A stretch of 64,000 bases of DNA, taken from JAJDTQ01 sp965204235. Lineage in GTDB: Bacteria; Desulfobacterota; Binatia; UBA9968; JAJDTQ01. Positions within the stretch are counted from its first letter, which is position 1, and each line of letters opens with the position of its first letter. The notes below the pieces were generated by a model. The model made no database searches. It was not told the origin of the DNA and saw only the letters and a program-made list of their open reading frames with translations. The translations under genes and the position numbers were made by a program. Location of the stretch: contig OZ241979.1 in NCBI GenBank assembly GCA_965204235.1, positions 1,178,001 to 1,242,000 of the forward strand. The letters run 5' to 3'. This document shows, piece by piece, positions 9,229 to 17,978 of this stretch.

Positions 9229-9942
9229 CTAGTTCTTGTACCGGCGGGTCTGCTCCGTCTCTTCCCGGCGCCGCTCCTGCATGTCTCCCCGTCCGGCCTC
9301 GAGTTCGTCCACCCGCTGCTCGAGCCTCTGGACGTACTCCGCCAGGTGGCTCAGGGCTCTGGCCGTGGGGTCCGGCAGCCGGTCGTGGTCCAGGGCGATC
9401 CGATGCTGGACCGGGTCCCGGTGCACGCCGTCCCCTTCCACCACCTTCCCCGGCACGCCCACCACCGTGGAGTTCGCCGGCACGTCCTTGACCACCACCG
9501 ACCCCGATCCGATCTTGCTGTTCCGGCCCACCACCACCGGACCCAGCACCGTGGCGCCGGCGCCGATGATCACGCAGTCCTCCACCGTGGGGTGGCGTTT
9601 CTCCTTGCGCAGGCTGGTCCCGCCCAGAGTCACGCCCTGGTACAGGGTCACGTCGTCGCCGATCTGCGACGTCTCGCCGATGACCACACCCATGCCGTGG
9701 TCGATGAAGAACCGCCTCCCCACCGCGGCCCCCGGATGGATCTCGACGCCGGTGAGGAAACGGCTCGAGTGGCTCACGAGACGCGCCAGGTTCTTCCACC
9801 CGCGGCGCCACAGCCGGTGGGCGAAGCGATGGAAGACCAGGGCGTGCACGCCCGGATAGCCGACGACCACCTCGAACAGGTTCCGCGCCGCGGGGTCCCG
9901 CTGGAAGGCGATCCGGACGTCCTCTTTCAGGATGCTCCACAT
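9229..9942 (-). CDS. cysE: Serine O-acetyltransferase
   Basis: A 237-residue cytoplasmic CysE-type enzyme that transfers acetyl from acetyl-CoA to L-serine, the first step of cysteine synthesis. The left-handed beta-helix of hexapeptide repeats runs from IHPGAAVG through IDHGMGVVIGETS, DVTLYQGVTLGGT and IIGAGATVLGPVVVG. The catalytic His-Asp pair is in FIDHGMG. The N-terminal helical domain is short, as in the small bacterial form. Residues after about 180 are a charged helical tail that probably differs from feedback-sensitive long forms. It lies 52 bases after cimA on the same strand. Confidence 0.93.
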   Translation of the reverse strand: MWSILKEDVRIAFQRDPAARNLFEVVVGYPGVHALVFHRFAHRLWRRGWKNLARLVSHSSRFLTGVEIHPGAAVGRRFFIDHGMGVVIGETSQIGDDVTLYQGVTLGGTSLRKEKRHPTVEDCVIIGAGATVLGPVVVGRNSKIGSGSVVVKDVPANSTVVGVPGKVVEGDGVHRDPVQHRIALDHDRLPDPTARALSHLAEYVQRLEQRVDELEAGRGDMQERRREETEQTRRYKN

Positions 9943-9994
9943 GGCGGCGCACCAACGGCCACCGGCGCCTGCGGACCCGACCGGCGCGTCCGGG

Positions 9995-11605
9995 TCAGGA
10001 CGCCGCCGCGGCGCGGCCTTTCCCCGCGTGTCCCTTCCTCTTCCGGTCCTTGTAGAGCTTGTAGTCGATGCTGTCCACCAGCGCCTGCCAGCTCGCCTCG
10101 ATGACGTTCTGCGACACCCCCACCGTGCCCCACTGGCCCTGGCCGTCTCCCGATTCGATGAGCACCCGGACCGCGGCGCCGGTGCCCTCTCCCGACGACA
10201 GCACGCGGACCTTGTAGTCCAGCAACTCCACTTCGTCGAGGGACGGGTAGAACCCGGTGAGGGCCTTGCGCAAGGCCTGGTCCAGTGCGTGGACCGGGCC
10301 GCTGCCCAGGGCCGCGGCGTGCTCCATCACGCCGCCCACCTCCACCTTGACGGTGGCCTCCGCAAGCGGCGGCTCGCTCTCGACCCGCTTCTCGTCGATG
10401 ACCCGGTACCCGTCGAGCCGGAAGTTGTGCTTCTTCCTGCCCAGGGCCTCCTGGATCAGCAACTCGAAGGACGCTTCCGCGGCCTCGAACTCGTAGCCCC
10501 GGCTCTCCAGTTCCTTGATCCGCCTGAGGATCTGGTGCACCGCCTGGTCCTGGCCGTTCAGGTCGATGTCGTACTCCCGGGCCTTGTAAACGATGTTGCT
10601 GCGGCCGGAGAGGTCCGAGACCAGCACGCGCTGGCGGCTGCCCACCAACTCCGGCTCGATGTGCTCGTAGGTCTGCCGGTTCTTGATGATGCCCGAGACG
10701 TGGAGGCCTCCCTTGTGGGCGAACGCGCTGTCCCCCACGTAGGGCTGCCGCTTGTTGGGCACCACGTTGGCCAGCTCGTAGAACAGGTGCGAGATCTCCC
10801 GCAGCCTGCGCAACTGCGACGGCCGCACGCACTTGTAACCCTGCTTCAACTGGAGGTTGGGCAGCACCGAGCACAGGTTCAGGTTGCCGCAACGCTCGCC
10901 GAAGCCGTTGATGGTGCCCTGGACCTGCCGGACGCCGTTCTCCACAGCCACCATGGTGTTGGCCACCGCCAACTCGCAGTCGTTGTGGCAATGGACTCCC
11001 AGCGGCGTCTTCACCTCCGCCTTGGCCCGGGCCACCGCAGCGCCGATGTCGGACGGCATGCCGCCGCCGTTGGTGTCGCAGAGGACGACCCAGTCGGCGC
11101 CGCCGGCCTCCGCGGCCCTGATGCAGTCCAGCGCGAACTCCGGGTTGCTGCGGTATCCGTCGAAGAAATGCTCGGCGTCGAAGATCACCTCGTCCACCCG
11201 GGTCTTCACGTAGGCCACGGAATCCGCGATCACTTCCAGGTTGGCCTTGCGGCTGATGCGCAGGTCGTCCCGGACGTGGAGGTCCCAGGTCTTGCCCACC
11301 AGCGTCACCACCGGCGTGCCCGCGGCGAGCAACAGCTTCAGGTTGGCGTCCTGGGCCGGCTTGGCCGACGGTCTCCGGGTGGTCCCGAAGGCCGCCACCC
11401 GGGTCTTCCGGAGGTCCAGCTTGCGGACGTCCTCGAAGAACTCGGCGTCGCGGGGATTGGACCCGGGATAGCCGCCTTCGATGTAATGGACGCCCAACTC
11501 CGCCAGCTTCTCGGCGATGCGCAGCTTGTCCTTGAGGCTGAAGGAGACGTCCTCGCTCTGACAGCCGTCCCGCAAGGTCGTATCGTACAGAGACAGACTC
11601 ACCAT
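9995..11605 (-). CDS. cimA: (R)-citramalate synthase
   Basis: A 536-residue alpha-isopropylmalate-synthase-family enzyme that matches the citramalate synthase subgroup, which condenses pyruvate with acetyl-CoA for threonine-independent isoleucine synthesis. The N-terminal HMGL-like TIM barrel begins LYDTTLRDGCQSEDVSFS and includes VEIHCHND-like GVHCHNDCELAVAN with metal histidines. The C-terminal third is the LeuA-type regulatory dimerisation domain (RVLIESGDG onward). It follows lysC by only four bases, which groups amino-acid biosynthesis genes at the end of the core operon. Homocitrate or isopropylmalate synthase activity is less likely given the sequence subgroup. Confidence 0.9.
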   Translation of the reverse strand: MVSLSLYDTTLRDGCQSEDVSFSLKDKLRIAEKLAELGVHYIEGGYPGSNPRDAEFFEDVRKLDLRKTRVAAFGTTRRPSAKPAQDANLKLLLAAGTPVVTLVGKTWDLHVRDDLRISRKANLEVIADSVAYVKTRVDEVIFDAEHFFDGYRSNPEFALDCIRAAEAGGADWVVLCDTNGGGMPSDIGAAVARAKAEVKTPLGVHCHNDCELAVANTMVAVENGVRQVQGTINGFGERCGNLNLCSVLPNLQLKQGYKCVRPSQLRRLREISHLFYELANVVPNKRQPYVGDSAFAHKGGLHVSGIIKNRQTYEHIEPELVGSRQRVLVSDLSGRSNIVYKAREYDIDLNGQDQAVHQILRRIKELESRGYEFEAAEASFELLIQEALGRKKHNFRLDGYRVIDEKRVESEPPLAEATVKVEVGGVMEHAAALGSGPVHALDQALRKALTGFYPSLDEVELLDYKVRVLSSGEGTGAAVRVLIESGDGQGQWGTVGVSQNVIEASWQALVDSIDYKLYKDRKRKGHAGKGRAAAAS

Positions 11606-11609
11606 GCGC

Positions 11610-12824
11610 TCACCTGCTTTCGATCAAGCTCGCGTGCAGCGAATCGACGGCCCTCTGGCTGTCCTTCTCGGCCACCACCACCGACACCTTGATCTCCGAC
11701 GTGGAGATCATCTCGATATTGATGGACTGCTCCGCCAGAGCCCGGAACATCTTCGCCGCCACGCCCGCGTGCGTCCTCACGCCCACGCCCACCACCGACA
11801 CCTTGGCGATGCGGGTGTCGGAGGAGACCCCTTCAGCTTGAATCAAGGGCGCGGTTTTTTCAATCAGTTCCATGGCCTTGCGATGGTCCCCCTTGGGCAC
11901 CGTGAAGGTGACGTCGGTGGTGCCGTCCGCGCCGGAGTTCTGGATGATCATATCGACCACGATGTTGGCCTCGGCGATGGGGCCGAAGATCCGGGCCGCC
12001 AGCCCGGCGCGGTCGGGCACGCCGCGGATGGTGATCTTGGCTTCGTCGTTGTCACAGGTCACTGCCGACACCAGAACCGAATCCATCGGAGGCTCCTCCT
12101 CGACCAGCCATGTGCCCTCGTCGTCGCTGAAGCTCGACCTCAGGTGCACCCGGACGCCGAACCTCTTCGCCAGCTCCACCGACCGGATCTGCAACACCCG
12201 GGCCCCCAGGCTGGCCATCTCCAGCATTTCGTCGTAGGTGACCCGGTCCAGCTTCCGCGCCCTGGGGCAGACGAACGGGTCCGCCGTGTAGATGCCGGCC
12301 ACGTCCGTGTAGATCTCGCACACCCGGGCGCCCAGGGCCGCGGCCATGGCCACCGCGCTGGTGTCCGAACCGCCGCGCCCCAGCGTGGTGATGTTGTCGC
12401 CCTCATCCACTCCCTGGAAGCCCGCCACCACCACCACCTCGTCCCGCTTCAGCGATTCCAGCACCCGGGTGGAGTCGATGCTCTTGATCCGCGCCCTGCC
12501 GAACACGCTGTCCGTGGCGATACGGACCTGATGGCCGAGAAAGGAGCGCGCGGGTTGTCCCAGGTCCTTCAGCGCAAGGGCCAGCAAGGCGCAGGAGACC
12601 TGTTCCCCCGAAGCCAGCAGCACGTCGATCTCCCTCTCGTCCACGCGGGACGACACCTGGTTGGCCAGGTTCAGGAGCCGGTTGGTCTCGCCGGACATGG
12701 CCGACACCACCACCACCACGTCGTTCCCCCGTGCGCGGGCGGCGGCCACGCGCCGGGCCACGTTGCGGATGCGCTCCACCATCCCCACGGACGTGCCGCC
12801 GTATTTCTGCACGATCAGCGCCAT
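11610..12824 (-). CDS. lysC: Aspartate kinase
   Basis: A 404-residue cytoplasmic aspartokinase that phosphorylates L-aspartate, the entry to lysine, threonine and methionine synthesis. The kinase domain starts at once with VQKYGGTSVG and contains GRGGSDTSAVA. Two C-terminal ACT domains (about residues 265-404) should give feedback regulation by lysine and/or threonine. The length is that of the single-function class. It sits between tsaE and cimA on the same strand with short gaps. Confidence 0.95.
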   Translation of the reverse strand: MALIVQKYGGTSVGMVERIRNVARRVAAARARGNDVVVVVSAMSGETNRLLNLANQVSSRVDEREIDVLLASGEQVSCALLALALKDLGQPARSFLGHQVRIATDSVFGRARIKSIDSTRVLESLKRDEVVVVAGFQGVDEGDNITTLGRGGSDTSAVAMAAALGARVCEIYTDVAGIYTADPFVCPRARKLDRVTYDEMLEMASLGARVLQIRSVELAKRFGVRVHLRSSFSDDEGTWLVEEEPPMDSVLVSAVTCDNDEAKITIRGVPDRAGLAARIFGPIAEANIVVDMIIQNSGADGTTDVTFTVPKGDHRKAMELIEKTAPLIQAEGVSSDTRIAKVSVVGVGVRTHAGVAAKMFRALAEQSINIEMISTSEIKVSVVVAEKDSQRAVDSLHASLIESR

Positions 12825-12833
12825 GTCCCGACT

Positions 12834-13331
12834 TCACGCCTCCCCGCCCGGATCGGGGCCTGCGTGCAGTCCGGCGACGAGAGCCTCGTAACGCCGCCCG
12901 TGGGCGGCGAAGCGCAGCGCCCGCCGCTCCTCGTCCACGTAGCGGAAGGCCACGCCCAGGAACTCGTCCACGCGGACCGCGTCCAGGCGCTCGAACCACT
13001 CCACCACGCAGACGCTCCCGGACGAGAAGTATTCCTCCAGGTGCAGGTCCTCCATCTCGGCTCCCGGCGCCACGCGAAACAGGTCCACGTGGACCAGGGG
13101 CAGCCGGCCTTCGTACTCGTTGATGAGCGTGAAGGTAGGGCTCCGCACCCAACTGTTCCCGCCCACCTCCAGCCCTTCGGCCAACCCGTGCACGAAGCAG
13201 GTCTTGCCGCTGCCGAGGTCGCCGGACAGGCCCAGGATCTCCCCGCCCCCCAGCAGGCGGCCCAGCCTGCGCCCCAGGGCGCGGGTGCCCTCCGGCGAAC
13301 CGGTGACGGTATCGTACTCGCTGGCCTTCAA
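12834..13331 (-). CDS. tsaE: tRNA threonylcarbamoyladenosine synthesis ATPase
   Basis: A 165-residue TsaE protein, the P-loop ATPase that works with TsaB and TsaD to make the t6A modification at position 37 of ANN-decoding tRNAs. Walker A is GDLGSGKT, followed by SPTFTLINEY and HVDLFR, both diagnostic. The start is taken as TTG at 13331, which overlaps the nnr stop as TTGA. No in-frame ATG or GTG lies between that point and the P-loop. The longer in-frame extension runs through nnr and is discounted. Translational coupling to nnr is likely. Confidence 0.88.
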   Translation of the reverse strand: MKASEYDTVTGSPEGTRALGRRLGRLLGGGEILGLSGDLGSGKTCFVHGLAEGLEVGGNSWVRSPTFTLINEYEGRLPLVHVDLFRVAPGAEMEDLHLEEYFSSGSVCVVEWFERLDAVRVDEFLGVAFRYVDEERRALRFAAHGRRYEALVAGLHAGPDPGGEA

Positions 13332-14878
13332 TTCCCCACAAGCTCCCCGAGCGCCCGCGGCAACTCGTCCACCACGTCCGAGGCGATGAGTCCCACGCGG
13401 CCGCGGCGGTCCGCGGCCCGGTCCCCGGCCAGGCCGTGCAGGAACACGCCCAGACGCACGGCGTCCTCGGGCGGCAGTCCCTGGGCGAGGAACCCGGCCA
13501 CCACGCCGGCAAGCACGTCTCCCATGCCCCCGGTGGCCATGCCGGAATTGCCGGTGGGGTTGATGGAGACCTGCCCTTCCGGGGTGGCGGTCACGGTCCT
13601 CGCGCCCTTGAGGACCAGGTGGCACCGGTGCGCCGCGGCAAAGGCCCGGGCGGCGCCGATGCGGTCGCGGTTGACCGCGGCCGCCTCCATGCCGGCGAGG
13701 CGGCCCATCTCCCCCGGGTGCGGCGTCAGCACTGGCGCCGTCCGCGCATGCCGGAGCCGGCCCACGTCCGCGGCCAGGTTGTTGAGCCCGTCGGCGTCGA
13801 TGAGCCACGGCAGGCCGCAATGCTCCAACAGCCATTCCAGCGCGGCCTGGGCCGGGTCGTGGACGCCCAGGCCGGGGCCGAACAGCACCGCGGTCTTGCG
13901 TTCCGTCAAACGGTCCCAGTCGGCCTCGCTCAGCCGCGGCCATTCGTCCACGCCGGGAGCCCCCAGGGTCTCGGTCATGGACTCCACCAGCGCGCCCGCC
14001 AGGACGTCGTTGAGGCCCCGGGGGGCCGCCAGCGTCACCAACCCGGCGCCCACCCTCATGGCGCCGCGGCAGGCCAGCACCGCGGCGCCGGTCTTGCCCC
14101 TCGATCCCGCCAGCGCCAGCAGGTGGCCGTGGCTGCCCTTGTGCGAGTCGTCCGCCCTCCGCGGCAACAGCCACCCGACCGACGACGACTCCAGCAGCTC
14201 CGCCGCGGGGGCGACCTCGGCCGCGGCCTCCTCGGGAATGCCGATGTCGGCCACCACCAGCTCGCCGGTGCAGGTCACGCCGGGATAGACCACCTGCCCG
14301 GTCTTGGGGAACCCGAAGGTCACCGTGGCCTCGGCCCGGACCGCGGCGCCCAGAGGGACCCCCTTGTCGGAATCCAGCCCCGACGGCGTGTCCACCGCGA
14401 CGATGGGGAGGCCCGAGGCGTTGAGGAACTCCACCACCTCGGCGAGGAACCCTTCCACCGGACTCCGCAGCCCCGTGCCCAGGAGCGCGTCCACCAGGAG
14501 CCCCTTGCCCCGGACGCAGCGGCGCAGGGGGTCGAGGTCGCCCGCCGGCACTTCCGTGAACCGTCCGCCCGCGGCGCGGTAGCGCTCCAGGTTGGCGGCG
14601 GCGTCCGGCGACAGATCTTCCGCCCGCGCCGTGCACGCGACCTCGCACGGGATCTCCCGCTCCTTCAGCAGTCGGGCCGCCACCAACCCGTCCCCGCCGT
14701 TGTTGCCCTTGCCGGCCGCCACCAGGACTCCGCGCCTTGCCGGGCGGGCCCAGCGGTCGGCGATGACCTCCGCCACGCGCTCCCCCGCCCGCTCCATCAG
14801 CTCCCGGCTCGGGACCCCGTGGACGTGGACGGCGAGATGGTCCAGGCGGCGCATCTCGGCTGCGGTCACCACGCGCAT
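13328..14878 (-). CDS. nnr: Bifunctional NAD(P)H-hydrate epimerase / ADP-dependent dehydratase
   Basis: A 516-residue fusion that repairs damaged NAD(P)H hydrates. The N-terminal half (about 1-215) is the YjeF_N epimerase with LVAAGKGNNGGDGLVAARLL. The C-terminal half (about 230-516) is the ribokinase-like dehydratase with GHLLALAGSRGKTGAAVLA, the LTPHPGEMGRL motif and the NSGMATGGMGDVLAG anion hole. This is the usual bacterial two-domain form. The stop overlaps the TTG of tsaE. The nnr-tsaE neighbourhood is widely conserved. Confidence 0.93.
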   Translation of the reverse strand: MRVVTAAEMRRLDHLAVHVHGVPSRELMERAGERVAEVIADRWARPARRGVLVAAGKGNNGGDGLVAARLLKEREIPCEVACTARAEDLSPDAAANLERYRAAGGRFTEVPAGDLDPLRRCVRGKGLLVDALLGTGLRSPVEGFLAEVVEFLNASGLPIVAVDTPSGLDSDKGVPLGAAVRAEATVTFGFPKTGQVVYPGVTCTGELVVADIGIPEEAAAEVAPAAELLESSSVGWLLPRRADDSHKGSHGHLLALAGSRGKTGAAVLACRGAMRVGAGLVTLAAPRGLNDVLAGALVESMTETLGAPGVDEWPRLSEADWDRLTERKTAVLFGPGLGVHDPAQAALEWLLEHCGLPWLIDADGLNNLAADVGRLRHARTAPVLTPHPGEMGRLAGMEAAAVNRDRIGAARAFAAAHRCHLVLKGARTVTATPEGQVSINPTGNSGMATGGMGDVLAGVVAGFLAQGLPPEDAVRLGVFLHGLAGDRAADRRGRVGLIASDVVDELPRALGELVGN

Positions 14879-14881
14879 GGG

Positions 14882-15613
14882 TCACCGGCCCGGGGCGGCC
14901 GCCCCGACCACCAGGGCCTTCATTTCCTCCACCGCCCGGACCATCCCCACCATGATCGCCCGGGCGACGATGCTGTGGCCGATGTTGAGCTCGACGATCT
15001 CCCGGATGGCCGCCACCGGCGCCACGTTGCCGGCGTTCAGGCCGTGGCCGCCGTGGACCTCCAGGCCCAGGCCCGCGGCGAACGCCGCGGCCCGCCGCAC
15101 CGCGTCGAGCTCCCGGTCCGCCCGGGCGCCGCCGGCGTTGCAGTAGGCGCCGGTGTGGATCTCCACCGCGTCCACTCCCAACTCCCGGCCGGCTTCCAGT
15201 TGCTTCGCATCCGGGTCCACGAACAGGCTCACGCGGATCCCCGCGGCTCGAAGACGGGACGCCGCGTCCCCGAGCTGCCTCCCGTGGGCGACCACGTCGA
15301 GGCCTCCCTCGGTGGTCAGCTCCTCGCGCCGCTCGGGCACCAGGCACACGTCGTCCGGTCCGAGGGCCAGGGCGTGCCGGGTCATTTCCGGGGTCCCGGC
15401 CATTTCGAGGTTGAGCCTCGCGGTGAGCCGTTGCCGCAGGAGGGCCACGTCCCGCTCCTGGATGTGCCGGCGGTCCTCGCGCAAGTGGACCGTGATGACG
15501 TCGGCCCCCGCGCCCTCGGCCAGCAGCGCCGCTTCGACCGGGTCCGGGATATGGATCCTCCGCGCCTGGCGCACGGTGGCCACGTGATCGACGTTGACTC
15601 CGAGACGGGTCAC
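14882..15613 (-). CDS. pdxJ: Pyridoxine 5'-phosphate synthase
   Basis: A 243-residue PdxJ TIM-barrel enzyme, which condenses 1-deoxyxylulose 5-phosphate with aminoacetone 3-phosphate in the DXP-dependent vitamin B6 pathway. Diagnostic segments are LGVNVDHVATVRQARR at the N-terminus, VHLREDRRHI, LNLEMAGTPEM and VHGGHGLN near the C-terminus. The start is GTG at 15613, overlapping the glmM stop as GTGA. The family normally begins two or three residues before LGVN, which fits. It is followed three bases later by nnr. Confidence 0.94.
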   Translation of the reverse strand: MTRLGVNVDHVATVRQARRIHIPDPVEAALLAEGAGADVITVHLREDRRHIQERDVALLRQRLTARLNLEMAGTPEMTRHALALGPDDVCLVPERREELTTEGGLDVVAHGRQLGDAASRLRAAGIRVSLFVDPDAKQLEAGRELGVDAVEIHTGAYCNAGGARADRELDAVRRAAAFAAGLGLEVHGGHGLNAGNVAPVAAIREIVELNIGHSIVARAIMVGMVRAVEEMKALVVGAAAPGR

Positions 15614-17040
15614 GCACCGCCTCCCGGCTCCGAACGAAGGGCGTCGGCGATCCCCTGGGCGATCCGTCCGATCTCCTCCCCGGACTCTCCCTCCACCATG
15701 ACCCGGGCCACCGGCTCGGTGCCGGAGTAACGCATCAGCACCCGTCCCCGGCCGCCCAGGACGCGCTCGCTCTCGGTGATGCGCCGCTGCACCCGGGGCA
15801 ACTCCGACAGGGGCCGCTTCTCGCGCACCGGGACGTTCACGATGACCTGCGGCAGCTTGCTTACGACCTTGCGGAGCTCTCCCAGGGGCTTTTCCTGCTC
15901 GGTCATGAGCGCGAGCACCTGCAACGCGGTGAGACAGCCGTCGCCCGTGGTGTTGTGGTCCAGGAACACCAGGTGTCCCGACTGCTCGCCCCCGAGGTTG
16001 TGGCCGCCGCGGCGCATGGTCTCCATCACGTCGCGGTCGCCGATGGCCGTGCGCAGCACCCGGATGCCGTGTTCCCGAAGGGCCACGTCGAGCCCCATGT
16101 TGCTCATCACCGTGGCCACCACCGCGTCCGAGGGCAGCCGCTTGGCGTGTTTCATCGCGATGGCGCACATGGCCAGCACGTCGTCGCCGTCCACCAACTC
16201 GCCCCGTTCGTCGAGGAGGAGCGCCCGGTCGGCGTCGCCGTCCAGGCACACGGCCAGGTCCGCGCCCTGCTCCCGCAACGCCGCCCGGGCCCTCTCCGGG
16301 TGCATGGAGCCGCAGTCCCGGTTGATGTTCGTCCCGTCGGGTTCGGCGCCCACCGGAACCACCTCGGCGCCGAGTTCCCGCAGCACCTCCGGCGCCACCC
16401 GGTAGGCTGCCCCATTGGCGCAGTCCACCACGACCTTGAGACCCTCCAGCGTCAGGTGGGCGGGGAAGGCGCTCTTCAGGAAGTCGATGGTCCTTCCCAT
16501 GACGTCGCCGACGCGGTACGCCTTGCCGATCTCCGTGGCCACCGGGCGGTGCGCGTCGTGGTCTCCGTTCCACACCAGGGCTTCCATGCGCCGCTCCCAT
16601 TCGTCGGGGATCTTGAAGCCCTCGCTGGAAAAGAACTTGATGCCGTTGTCCTGGTAGCCGTTGTGCGAGGCCGAGATCACCGCCCCGGCGTCCGCGCGCA
16701 TGCTCCGGGTGAGGAAAGCCACGCCCGGGGTGGGCAGCGGCCCCACCAGCAGGACGTCCGCGCCCATGGAGCAGATCCCCGACGCCAGCGCGGTCTCGAA
16801 CATGTAGCCCGAAAGGCGCGTGTCCTTGCCGATGAGTATGCGGCAGCGATGCTTGCGCTCTCGCCCGAGGGCGCTGTGGGGACGTCTTCGGGCGCTGTCG
16901 TTGACCACCTGGACGATGGCCCGGCCCAGTCGCAGCGACGTCTCCGGGGTCATGGGCTCCTGGTTGGCGATGCCGCGGATCCCGTCGGTGCCGAACAGCC
17001 GGGACTCCTCCGCAACGGCTCGTGGTCGATCGAGGTTCAT
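15610..17040 (-). CDS. glmM: Phosphoglucosamine mutase
   Basis: A 476-residue phosphohexomutase that converts glucosamine-6-phosphate to glucosamine-1-phosphate for peptidoglycan and LPS precursor synthesis. It has the N-terminal LFGTDGIRG, the phosphoserine loop ISASHN (followed by GYQDNG rather than the common PxxDNG), the metal loop DGDADRALL and the C-terminal RYSGTEPVARVMVEG. ATG 17040, preceded by AAAGGA, was preferred over an ATG at 17076, which would overlap the folP stop. A stretch in the first domain (after VVNDSARRRPHS) is slightly longer than usual. It is flanked by folP and pdxJ. Confidence 0.93.
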   Translation of the reverse strand: MNLDRPRAVAEESRLFGTDGIRGIANQEPMTPETSLRLGRAIVQVVNDSARRRPHSALGRERKHRCRILIGKDTRLSGYMFETALASGICSMGADVLLVGPLPTPGVAFLTRSMRADAGAVISASHNGYQDNGIKFFSSEGFKIPDEWERRMEALVWNGDHDAHRPVATEIGKAYRVGDVMGRTIDFLKSAFPAHLTLEGLKVVVDCANGAAYRVAPEVLRELGAEVVPVGAEPDGTNINRDCGSMHPERARAALREQGADLAVCLDGDADRALLLDERGELVDGDDVLAMCAIAMKHAKRLPSDAVVATVMSNMGLDVALREHGIRVLRTAIGDRDVMETMRRGGHNLGGEQSGHLVFLDHNTTGDGCLTALQVLALMTEQEKPLGELRKVVSKLPQVIVNVPVREKRPLSELPRVQRRITESERVLGGRGRVLMRYSGTEPVARVMVEGESGEEIGRIAQGIADALRSEPGGGA

Positions 17041-17072
17041 GGCGTCCTTTCCGGCAGCGCCGCAGGCGGCGG

Positions 17073-17978
17073 TCACGGAGCGTCCGGCGCGCGCGCCCCC
17101 CGGATCGCGTCCGCCACGCCCACCGCCCTGCAGGTCTCCGGCACGTCGTGGACCCGGACCATGTGGGCTCCGGCCAGCACCGCGGCCGCGGCCCCGGCAA
17201 GGCTGCCCGCCAGCCTGGAATCCCGCCCCCGGTCGGACGGGGCGCCCGCCTGCGGACCCGACCCGGCCAAGCGGCCGAGGAACGACTTGCGGGACAGGCC
17301 CACGAGGACCGGGCGGCCCAAGACTGCCAGCGCGCGCAGGCGCCGCAACAACGTCAGGTTGTGGTCCAGGCCCTTGCCGAACCCGATGCCCGGATCCACC
17401 ATGATCCCGCGGGCGGCGACGCCGTTGCGCACGGCAAAGGCCACGCGCTCCCCGAGGAAGTCGGCGACCTCGCGGACCACGTCGTCATAGCGCGGCGCAC
17501 GCTGCATGGTCCGGGGACGGCCCTGCATGTGCATGAGCACCACCGGAACTTCCTCGCGCGCGAGCAGGCGGACCATGGCGGGGTCGAACCGCAAGGCGCT
17601 CACGTCGTTGACCATGTCCGCGCCTTCTTCCAGCGCCTTCCGCGCCACCCGCTCCTTGCAGGTGTCGATGCTGATGGGCGTCGAGACCCGGCGCCGCAAC
17701 CCCCGCACCACCGGGAGCACCCGCTCGAGCTCTTCGTCGGCCGAGACCGCGTCCGCGCCCGGGCGCGTGGACTCCCCGCCCACGTCCACGACGCTGGCGC
17801 CCTGGCGCACCATCTCGACGCCTCTGGCGACCGCGGACTCGGTGTCCGGGTAACGGCCGCCGTCGGAAAAGGAGTCCGGGGTGACGTTGAGGATCCCCAT
17901 CACCGCGGTGCGGGAGCGCATGTCCACCCGTCCGTGGCGCGTGACGAGTATCGGCTCCTCCGACGGAAACGGCTTCAC
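17073..17978 (-). CDS. folP: Dihydropteroate synthase
   Basis: A 301-residue TIM-barrel enzyme that joins p-aminobenzoate to the pterin pyrophosphate in folate synthesis. It is the target family of sulfonamides. Motifs are MGILNVTPDSFSDGG, DVGGESTRPGA, SIDTCK and the C-terminal RVHDV. The GTG at 17978 overlaps the ftsH stop codon as GTGA and was chosen for that coupling. A more internal ATG at MRSRTAVMGILN would still keep the whole domain. The ftsH-folP-glmM order is a common core arrangement. Confidence 0.92.
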   Translation of the reverse strand: MKPFPSEEPILVTRHGRVDMRSRTAVMGILNVTPDSFSDGGRYPDTESAVARGVEMVRQGASVVDVGGESTRPGADAVSADEELERVLPVVRGLRRRVSTPISIDTCKERVARKALEEGADMVNDVSALRFDPAMVRLLAREEVPVVLMHMQGRPRTMQRAPRYDDVVREVADFLGERVAFAVRNGVAARGIMVDPGIGFGKGLDHNLTLLRRLRALAVLGRPVLVGLSRKSFLGRLAGSGPQAGAPSDRGRDSRLAGSLAGAAAAVLAGAHMVRVHDVPETCRAVGVADAIRGARAPDAP